DNA of 40,792 nucleotides from an uncultured Clostridia bacterium. GTDB lineage: Bacteria > Bacillota > Clostridia > Oscillospirales > Acutalibacteraceae. Shown here piece after piece: positions 7,902 to 14,121 of this stretch. How positions within the stretch are numbered: the first letter of the stretch is position 1; each line of letters starts with the position of its first letter. Location of the stretch: contig CAMHMN010000019.1 of NCBI GenBank assembly GCA_946186245.1, forward strand, positions 1 to 40,792. Direction: 5' to 3'. The notes below the pieces were generated by a model that saw nothing but the letters and a program-made list of their open reading frames with translations, searched no databases and was not told the DNA's origin. The translations under genes were made by a program, and so were the position numbers.

Positions 7902-9131
7902 GTGAGCCCCTTGAAATGCAATAACTGCGGCGCGCCGTTGGAAGCCGATGATAAATTCTGCCAGATTTGCGGCATTCCTGTCGATTCGCCCGAGCCTGAA
8001 ACGGAAATCCAATCCGATGCCCCTTCTGCCGCGCCGTCATTGGTCTGTTCAAAATGCGGCGCGGAGCTTGCGCCTGACGACAGATTCTGCCAGATGTGCG
8101 GCCACCCGGCGGATTCCGATGAACCGGAACAGGAAAGCCCATCCGACGCTCCTTCCGCTGCGCCGTCATTGGTCTGTTCAAAATGCGGCGCGGAGCTTGC
8201 GCCTGACGACAATTTCTGCCAGATGTGCGGCACCCCGACAGGTGCAGCCGTTCAGCCGGAAGCAGAAACTCCCGCTTCTCCCACGCAGGAAACGCTGGGA
8301 ACATCCTCCGCTTCCACCCAGGAAGATCTTCAGCCGCCCCGGCAAACAAAAAAGATAAATTCAAAGAGAATCCTGCTTATTCTGCTTGTATCTGTCTTGG
8401 CAGTCTGTCTGCTATTCGTGTTTCGGGGGCATAGGCAGCGCGATCTCATTTCGGAAAAAGCCGATCCCGATAGCAAGGGCCACCAGACCGTTTCTGTTTC
8501 CGTCCCGGAGAACGAGCTTTCCTCCGAAAGCCAGGTTGAAACGGAGATACCCTATCATTCCCAGATCATTCGCGTCAACACGCAAGGAGATAAGGCGACG
8601 CTGACTCTCGATATTTTCGATGAAGATTCTCTCAGCTGGAAGCATGTGCTCGACGCAAAAGCATACATCGGAAAAAACGGCGCTACGGCAAAAAAGAAGG
8701 AGGGCGACAAATGTACTCCCGCCGGCACATTCGACCTGCTTTTTGTCTTCGGCACGTCAAAACCCGATACTTCGCTGACGTTTAAAAAGGTGGACAAAAA
8801 TACCGTCTGGATTGACGACACAAAATCCGCCTATTACAACACCTGGCAGAACGAAAAGGCAAGCCACAAGGACTGGCAAAACAGCAAACCGATTATCAGG
8901 AAATTCGAGCAGAAGCTGGTCACCTACCGCATTGCTTTCAGCTTCAACGGAGACTGCCTTTCAAAAAACAGTGCAAAATCCGGCAGAGGCTCGGGGCTTT
9001 TCCTCGAAGGAATCGGGTCAAAGGGAAAACTGACGTCCGGTTACGGCGATATCAGAATATCCGGGAAGGATATGAAAAAACTGCTCCGGTACCTCGATTC
9101 CTCCAAGCATCCGCAGATTGAAATCAATTAG
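7902..9131 (+). CDS. membrane protein with three zinc ribbons and a degenerate L,D-transpeptidase-like domain
   Basis: The protein (409 residues) starts with three CxxC-x10-CxxC zinc ribbons (C6/C9/C20/C23, C49/C52/C63/C66, C92/C95/C106/C109), then a Pro/Glu/Ser linker, one membrane helix (about 154-173) and an extracellular domain (about 205-409). That last domain reads like the YkuD-type L,D-transpeptidases of clostridia: AYIGKNGATAKKKEGDKCTP, then a YYNTW region, then GSGLFLEG and LLRYLD. In active enzymes the histidine after FL and the cysteine in SGC are catalytic. Here they are E369 and Y381 (LTSGYGDIRIS), so cross-linking activity is not expected. Ribbons two and three share a 52-base exact repeat. 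The start is GTG at 7902 or TTG at 7911, where the protein would begin MKCNNCG; neither has a strong binding site. Confidence 0.82.
   Translation: MSPLKCNNCGAPLEADDKFCQICGIPVDSPEPETEIQSDAPSAAPSLVCSKCGAELAPDDRFCQMCGHPADSDEPEQESPSDAPSAAPSLVCSKCGAELAPDDNFCQMCGTPTGAAVQPEAETPASPTQETLGTSSASTQEDLQPPRQTKKINSKRILLILLVSVLAVCLLFVFRGHRQRDLISEKADPDSKGHQTVSVSVPENELSSESQVETEIPYHSQIIRVNTQGDKATLTLDIFDEDSLSWKHVLDAKAYIGKNGATAKKKEGDKCTPAGTFDLLFVFGTSKPDTSLTFKKVDKNTVWIDDTKSAYYNTWQNEKASHKDWQNSKPIIRKFEQKLVTYRIAFSFNGDCLSKNSAKSGRGSGLFLEGIGSKGKLTSGYGDIRISGKDMKKLLRYLDSSKHPQIEIN
8031..8211 (+). repeat. duplicated zinc-ribbon coding segment, 129-base period
   Basis: Bases 8031-8082 and 8160-8211 are identical, and similarity continues on both sides. 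The period is 43 codons, so the duplication keeps the reading frame and adds one zinc ribbon with its acidic linker. Confidence 0.85.
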
Positions 9132-9140
9132 TTCTCACTA

Positions 9141-9190
9141 AAAAAACCGTTCCCCGCAAGCGCTTGAAAACGCTGAAAGGGAACGGTTTA
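9141..9190 (-). terminator. bidirectional terminator between convergent genes
   Basis: The stem AACCGTTCC (9145-9153) pairs with GGAACGGTT (9180-9188); a small inner AGCG/CGCT hairpin lies in the loop. The minus-strand tail is TTTTTT; the plus-strand tail is weaker. It ends the minus-strand acetylation operon and probably the zinc-ribbon gene. Confidence 0.8.
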
Positions 9191-9199
9191 TTCTATAAT

Positions 9200-10291
9200 T
9201 TATCCGACGGAAATGATCTCGCGTATGACAGCCATTTCGTCCGCGCCGCTGTCAACGGCAAGCTGTCCCACGTCAATGAAAGCGTATCGCTCGTCCACCA
9301 TGATGATCTTTTCGTAATCGCCCACAATGCAGGGCAAAAAGCTGTTGGCGAATGAATCCTTGAGCACCATCAGGGTCCTGCCGTTCTTCACCTTGGGATT
9401 GGTAACGGTGAGAATGCCGTGATTGCCGCCTTCAAAGAAATTGTACTTGTCCTTCGTATCCAGCGCGGAATAGTCGTAAAGGCTGATCTCCGCGCCGTCG
9501 GCTTCCACCGTCACTTCATCGGTCAGTTCAAACGCCTGCAGTTTCTCGCTACCGATCAGGCTGCTTGGCACCCTCGACCAGAGCGTGCCGCGGAAGCTGT
9601 CGCTCACGTTGATCACGGTCGGGCTGTCCTTGTTGTCCAGCTCATAGCCGTGCGCAACCCGCCATTCGTAATAGGCCGCCGCCGCACCCGCCGCAGTCCA
9701 GTGATGGTCAGTGGCATAGTAGTATTCCGGATGCCCCGAAAGCACATTGCGAAGATCGATCATATGCACTGATTTCAGTTCTTTCTTCAGTGAGGAATAC
9801 AAGGCATCGTAATCGTACATCGGCGCGCCGTACGGCATGCAGTTTCTGAGAACCGTGCCGGCAGAAGGCACGTACATCACGTAGGTTTCTATTCCCGTCT
9901 GCTCGGCTATACGATTGACCTTTGCGGCGTATTTTACACATTTTCCGCTGTCCACGTCGCTGTCAAGCAGCTTCTGAAAGAGCCTTCCGTCGCTGACATA
10001 TGCGCCGCCTATGCAGCCGGACCCCCAGCGCAGCTTCATGTCTGTTTCGATGCCTTTGATCCGATTTCTCAGCGGGAACTGATCGGAAAGATAATTTTCC
10101 AGTCCTTCCTGAAATTTCCCGTCCAGAATGTCAAATTCCACATCGGCAGCGGTGGTCAGCACCCGGTTCTCATTCTCAGAGAAAGAAACGTCATGCTTCG
10201 CTACGATCACCGACAGCAGCACTAGCGGAAAAAAAATGAATAACGCAATGCAAACGAGCTTTGCATCGATTTTGAATTTAAATAGTTTCAT
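9200..10291 (-). CDS. DHHW family protein, AlgX/AlgJ-like partner of the MBOAT acyltransferase
   Basis: A 363-residue protein with an N-terminal membrane anchor (about residues 11-31) and an extracellular SGNH-like domain. The signature DHHW is at 195-198 in YYATDHHWTAAG, with the conserved serine region MVLKDSFANSF near the end and the DFP-like YLSDQFPLRNR at 67-77. DHHW proteins resemble the AlgJ/AlgX and DltD-type proteins that accept or transfer acyl groups outside the membrane with an MBOAT partner. The gene follows the MBOAT gene with only two bases between stop and start, so they are translated together. It is the last gene of a four-gene operon that ends at the terminator around 9165. 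Confidence 0.88.
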   Translation of the reverse strand: MKLFKFKIDAKLVCIALFIFFPLVLLSVIVAKHDVSFSENENRVLTTAADVEFDILDGKFQEGLENYLSDQFPLRNRIKGIETDMKLRWGSGCIGGAYVSDGRLFQKLLDSDVDSGKCVKYAAKVNRIAEQTGIETYVMYVPSAGTVLRNCMPYGAPMYDYDALYSSLKKELKSVHMIDLRNVLSGHPEYYYATDHHWTAAGAAAAYYEWRVAHGYELDNKDSPTVINVSDSFRGTLWSRVPSSLIGSEKLQAFELTDEVTVEADGAEISLYDYSALDTKDKYNFFEGGNHGILTVTNPKVKNGRTLMVLKDSFANSFLPCIVGDYEKIIMVDERYAFIDVGQLAVDSGADEMAVIREIISVG

Positions 10292-10293
10292 AA

Positions 10294-11700
10294 TCAGAAC
10301 CTGAAATACAAGAATGGATTGTAGGAGCTTCCTATGACCGCCAGCAGCGAAATGAGATAGAGTCCCGCGCCGATTGCGGTCCTTATGCCGAAACGCACCC
10401 TTTCATCCGAAAGCGAATTGACTTTAGCGGCCACAAATCTTCTCACAAAGCTGACCGACAGAATCGCTCCTATCACCAGAATGAAGAAATGCTCTCTGAG
10501 ATAATAGACAGAAGATGCGTCGGCAAATCCGTTGGCACCCAGCATAGACAGAATATACCGTCCGGCATCGCCTATGTCGTCGCAGGCGAAGATCACCCAC
10601 GAGAAGAGTACCGCCAGCAAGGCGTAAATGTGTCCGACCGCCGCCGGCGCCTTCTTCAGCTTATCCAGCAGGAAGAGCTTTTCCACAGCCAGCAGCACGA
10701 AGAAGTAAAGCCCCCAGGCCACGAAATTCCAGCCGGCGCCATGCCACAAGCCTGTCAGACTCCACACCACAAGCAGATTGAACATCTGCCGGGGCAGTCC
10801 CTTGCGGTTGCCTCCCAGCGGAATGTATAGATATTCCCGAAACCACGAACCGAGGGAGATGTGCCATCTCCGCCAGAATTCCGTGACGCTGGAAGATTCG
10901 TAGGGATAGTCGAAGTTTTCCAGAAAATCAAAGCCCAGCATCTTGCCTATCCCTATCGCCATATCGGAATAGCCGGAGAAATCAAAGTAAATCTGGAGCA
11001 TATAGGCACAGGCACCTATCAACGCCGTCACTGCCGTGTTGCCCCGCTGCGCCGAGATCTCGTCCCAGATTACGCCGCAGTTGTTGGCAAGCAGCACCTT
11101 CTTGCCCAGTCCTAAGGTAAAACGGAATATCCCGCGGCATATGCGGTCGGTGTCGAGCGTTCTGCCGCGCAGCTGCTTTTCGATATCACGGTACTTGACG
11201 ATCGGGCCCGCTATCAGCTGGGGGAACATGCAGATATACATGCCGAAGCTGAGTATGTTGTGCTGCACTTCAATCTCGCGCCGGTAGACGTCTATCGTGT
11301 AGGACAGCGTCTGGAATGTGTAAAAGGAAATGCCTATCGGCAAAGCGATGCCGAGCAGGTCGAATGCCTGTCCCGAAAGTGCGTTGACGCTGCTGATGAC
11401 AAAATCGGTGTACTTGAAGAACCCAAGCATTCCCAGATTGCCGACCAGCGACAGCACCAGCACCCATTTGCGGGCTTTCGGCTTACCCTTGCGGTCGAGC
11501 CATTCCAGCATCAGACCGTTGCTGTAATCGAAGACCGTCGAAAACAGCATGATCAGTATATACACCGGTTCTCCCCAGCCGTAGAAAATCAGGCTGGCTG
11601 CAAGCAGCAGCGGATTGCGCACGCGTTCCGGAACGACGTAATACATCAGAAGCACCAAGGGCAGGAAAACCAGCAGAAATACCGCGCTGCTGAATACCAT
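10294..11700 (-). CDS. MBOAT family membrane-bound O-acyltransferase (AlgI/DltB-like)
   Basis: This 468-residue polytopic membrane protein moves acyl groups, usually acetyl, across the membrane for O-acylation of extracellular polysaccharide. Family hallmarks are clear: the N-terminal phrase MVFSSAVFLLVFLPL, GISFYTFQTLSYTIDVYR (123-140), the block WRRWHISLGSWFREYLYIPL (276-295), and LTGLWHGAGWNF with the catalytic histidine H320. Length and about ten or more hydrophobic segments match AlgI. Start ATG at 11700 has GGGAGGG eight bases upstream. The DHHW protein follows immediately; the DUF4358 lipoprotein precedes by 18 bases. The acceptor is not shown by the sequence. Confidence 0.95.
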   Translation of the reverse strand: MVFSSAVFLLVFLPLVLLMYYVVPERVRNPLLLAASLIFYGWGEPVYILIMLFSTVFDYSNGLMLEWLDRKGKPKARKWVLVLSLVGNLGMLGFFKYTDFVISSVNALSGQAFDLLGIALPIGISFYTFQTLSYTIDVYRREIEVQHNILSFGMYICMFPQLIAGPIVKYRDIEKQLRGRTLDTDRICRGIFRFTLGLGKKVLLANNCGVIWDEISAQRGNTAVTALIGACAYMLQIYFDFSGYSDMAIGIGKMLGFDFLENFDYPYESSSVTEFWRRWHISLGSWFREYLYIPLGGNRKGLPRQMFNLLVVWSLTGLWHGAGWNFVAWGLYFFVLLAVEKLFLLDKLKKAPAAVGHIYALLAVLFSWVIFACDDIGDAGRYILSMLGANGFADASSVYYLREHFFILVIGAILSVSFVRRFVAAKVNSLSDERVRFGIRTAIGAGLYLISLLAVIGSSYNPFLYFRF

Positions 11701-11718
11701 TGCGCTGTCCCTCCCGTG

Positions 11719-12219
11719 TTATTTGCTGAAGAATTTGAAGAAAGCCGCTTCCATCTTATCCGCATCATCCGCAACCATGAGAATGGCAAGCGTGCCTCTT
11801 GTGAGCACTTTCGCCTTCTCGAGCTTTGGCATCTGTGTCTTGTCATAGGTCGCGTAGAGCGTCTTGCGGGTATCCAGATGGATTTTCAGCGAGGCGGCGG
11901 CTTCATTGAGGTCGGACTTCTTTTTGACCTGAATGGCGACAATTTCGTCGGCGTTGCCCCTGCCGTTTGACGCATAGGTGATAAAGAACGCCTTGACTTT
12001 GCCGTAGTCAATATTGGAAACATGGGACAGCAGATCCTCCGCATTTGTATCGCTGCTGCTGGCATACTTCATTTCGTCCGGATTGCCGGTGAATTCTATA
12101 AGCGCCTGATTCAGATCAAACATGCTGATTTCCTCGGCGACATCCCCGCATGAAACGAAGATCCCGCAAATAAGAATGGCTGAAAGAACAACTGCGGTTA
12201 TTTTTTTAATCGCGGTCAT
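11719..12219 (-). CDS. DUF4358 domain lipoprotein
   Basis: A 166-residue protein with a lipoprotein-type signal: basic start, hydrophobic core and FVSC at residue 24, so the mature protein would be tethered to the outer face of the membrane. The mature part matches my memory of DUF4358, a small domain common in clostridial lipoproteins whose function is unknown (VKAFFITYASNGRGNADEIVAI and a C-terminal phrase near MVADDADKMEAAF). AAGGAGTG lies before ATG at 12219. Its position between the transglutaminase-like gene and the MBOAT gene in one operon suggests an accessory role in the same envelope process. Confidence 0.8.
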   Translation of the reverse strand: MTAIKKITAVVLSAILICGIFVSCGDVAEEISMFDLNQALIEFTGNPDEMKYASSSDTNAEDLLSHVSNIDYGKVKAFFITYASNGRGNADEIVAIQVKKKSDLNEAAASLKIHLDTRKTLYATYDKTQMPKLEKAKVLTRGTLAILMVADDADKMEAAFFKFFSK

Positions 12220-12237
12220 ATTTACACTCCTTCTGGC

Positions 12238-13320
12238 TTAATTGTAAGCATTTTCAAAAAATTTATACTCATTAAGCACTTTGTTGATTCTGTCGTCAAT
12301 CTTATCTCTCTGCTTATCGGTCAGATTATTCGTTCCTTCGTCATTGAATGTGAAGAAGTAGCAGAGCACGTACTCGCCGCTCTCGTTGGTTGTCCACTGC
12401 GACGAACTGTAGTATTTATCCGTACCCGACAGCGTATTGTCAAGCTGTTCCACCATGTACTTGGCGAGGGCTTCGTCCTCGGGAGTGGCTATTTTGTTTT
12501 TGAATGTGCAGCTGATGGCAGGCGCTCTGTTCTTGATGCCTTCCATCACGAACTTCGGGATGGCGTAGATATCCTTTATCTCCTTACAGACGGCCATCAG
12601 ATAATTATACTTCTTGCCGCTTGCCGACGGGAAAAAGGAAATGTTCCATTCATGACCCGATTGGGAGCAAGCGAAGTCGTCCATATTGAAGTTCCGGTAG
12701 TTTCCGCTGTCGGAATCCATATAGCAGTCGGTGTGATACCAGCAGCCATCGTCAAGCTTGACCAGATCCCACGAATGTCCGAGCGTCGAGCTGTGAACTA
12801 CCATACACTGGATATCAAGCATCTGCATAAACATCCTGAATGTGGTCGCATAGCCCACGCAGACTGCCGATTTGTTCTTCAGCACATCGTGAGGGTTGTC
12901 GTTGTCGTTCGATGTATCGGTAATGACGGTGAGTATGTTGGTAGTAGGCTTCAGACCTGTCGTCAGGTATTTATAGACAGCCTCTTCCTTCTTGAAGTTA
13001 TCCATATCGTCCGTGATGATTTCCTTGAGGATGTCCTTGGCCATTGCAAGGGTTTCCTTGTCGCGGTCGTCGAGCTTGGATGTATCACCCGACTTGTACG
13101 CATCGGAAATCTGTGTGGTAGACTTGATGGTGTAATGCTGTCCGATCACCACATCGTCCTCCTGCGCGGGATCCTCTACATTTCCCAAGAAAGAAGACAT
13201 CAAATTGTCTATCTTTTCCTGCCTGATGACCAATACGGCAGTCATTGCCGTGGTGCCGATCATGAGTACTGTCAGAACCACAGCGGTTATGACAACTGAA
13301 ACTTTTGCAAACTTTGACAT
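12238..13320 (-). CDS. membrane-anchored transglutaminase-like protein
   Basis: This 360-residue protein has one N-terminal membrane segment (about 8-33) and an extracellular transglutaminase-like (papain fold) domain. The triad is intact: C154 in SAVCVGYATTFRMF, H182 in GHSWDLVKL and D198 in WYHTDCY. Bacterial members act as cysteine proteases or protein cross-linking or amide-cleaving enzymes; the substrate cannot be told. I choose ATG at 13320, seven bases after AGAGGT; the TTG at 13326 in the same frame is inside the spacer. It is the first gene of the operon with the DUF4358 lipoprotein, MBOAT and DHHW genes, read from a consensus promoter at 13417-13445. Confidence 0.9.
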   Translation of the reverse strand: MSKFAKVSVVITAVVLTVLMIGTTAMTAVLVIRQEKIDNLMSSFLGNVEDPAQEDDVVIGQHYTIKSTTQISDAYKSGDTSKLDDRDKETLAMAKDILKEIITDDMDNFKKEEAVYKYLTTGLKPTTNILTVITDTSNDNDNPHDVLKNKSAVCVGYATTFRMFMQMLDIQCMVVHSSTLGHSWDLVKLDDGCWYHTDCYMDSDSGNYRNFNMDDFACSQSGHEWNISFFPSASGKKYNYLMAVCKEIKDIYAIPKFVMEGIKNRAPAISCTFKNKIATPEDEALAKYMVEQLDNTLSGTDKYYSSSQWTTNESGEYVLCYFFTFNDEGTNNLTDKQRDKIDDRINKVLNEYKFFENAYN

Positions 13321-13416
13321 AAGCAATACCTCTTTTTTCCATTTTACCTAGAATAAAATGATTATTTCCGCCGAACTCCGACTGGATTGAACCACCTCGG
13401 TCCAGCTCATGATTTG

Positions 13417-13445
13417 AGTATATTCTTATCATAATTAAATGTCAA
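13417..13445 (-). promoter_or_regulatory. sigma-A promoter of the transglutaminase-MBOAT operon
   Basis: On the minus strand, TTGACA (13440-13445), 17-bp spacer, TATACT (13417-13422). The leader to ATG 13320 is about 90 bases. Confidence 0.75.
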
Positions 13446-13514
13446 GCGGATAAAGCAAAATAAACAATTCTGTAAAGAATGCGGCCGGATTTATAAAAAA
13501 AACTTAACACTTAA

Positions 13515-13529
13515 TGTGACTATATCACA
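13515..13529 (+). promoter_or_regulatory. candidate Crp/Fnr-type operator upstream of thioredoxin promoter
   Basis: TGTGA-CTATA-TCACA, two perfect 5-base arms with five bases between (the classical Crp site has six). It lies ten bases upstream of the -35 box, with its centre about 52 bases before the expected transcription start. The operon it would control ends with a Crp/Fnr regulator gene. Confidence 0.5.
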
Positions 13530-13538
13530 GAAATGTCA

Positions 13539-13567
13539 TTGATAACGGAGTATACTTGACGTATAAT
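13539..13567 (+). promoter_or_regulatory. sigma-A promoter of the thioredoxin gene
   Basis: TTGATA (13539-13544), 17-bp spacer, TATAAT (13562-13567). It diverges from the transglutaminase operon promoter about 95 bases away. Confidence 0.7.
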
Positions 13568-13625
13568 AAATATGCGGAAAGCAAATCATAAGCCTTTCGC
13601 CTATCACAAAACGGAGGTAATCAAT

Positions 13626-13937
13626 ATGAAAGAAATAAGAATCACAGCCGAGAACTTCACAGCCGAAGTCATTCAATCCGACAAGCCGGTTCTGCTTGAT
13701 TTCTGGGCGGAATGGTGCGGTCCCTGCAGAATGCTCGGGCCGGTGCTTGCGGACTTCGCCGAAAAGCACGACGACGTGAAGGTCGGCAAGGTCAATGTAG
13801 ACGAACAGCCCGCTCTCGCTGCCAGCTTCGGCATTATGAGCATTCCCACGCTGATTCTCTTCAAGGAAGGCAAACCGGTGGCACAGAGAATCGGTCTGCA
13901 AGACGCCGCCGGACTGGAGCAGTTCATCAGAGAATAA
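13626..13937 (+). CDS. trxA: thioredoxin
   Basis: A compact 103-residue thioredoxin. It reduces protein disulfides in the cytoplasm using electrons from a thioredoxin reductase. The active site WCGPC is at residues 30-34 (C31, C34), preceded by the buried aspartate in LLDFWAEW, and the cis-proline loop is SIPTLILF. Length fits classical thioredoxin. The true start is the ATG at 13626 with GGAGGT nine bases upstream; the frame is open further upstream to 13572 but has no binding site there. The next gene, a flavin-dependent disulfide reductase fusion, begins 184 bases later. No clear terminator or promoter lies between them, so co-transcription is likely. Confidence 0.95.
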   Translation: MKEIRITAENFTAEVIQSDKPVLLDFWAEWCGPCRMLGPVLADFAEKHDDVKVGKVNVDEQPALAASFGIMSIPTLILFKEGKPVAQRIGLQDAAGLEQFIRE

Positions 13938-14121
13938 TCCCCAGCGGCGACCGGAAGCCGGAAGATATCAACAGCCAGGCAAGTGACATTTGCAAGTGCG
14001 GAATCATACCGGACTGCGCTCTGGCATCTTTTGTATAAAGAAAGGCTGCCATCCCTGCATCACTTCACATTTCACACCAGAAGAGCTTCTCATTTTTCCC
14101 AAAAAGGGGTGCATCATAAAA

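Noticed and set aside
8031-8211. Possible CRISPR or other short-repeat array
   Set aside because: Only two copies with a 129-base period, in frame within a gene; it is a duplicated zinc ribbon.
13990-14121. Upstream part of the open frame of the CoADR fusion
   Set aside because: The 44 codons before ATG 14122 have no similarity to the FAD-binding start; the true start has its own binding site.
13938-14121. Riboswitch or second promoter between thioredoxin and the CoADR fusion
   Set aside because: A TATAAA-like box at about 14033 lacks a -35 partner, and I could not build a conserved riboswitch fold by eye.
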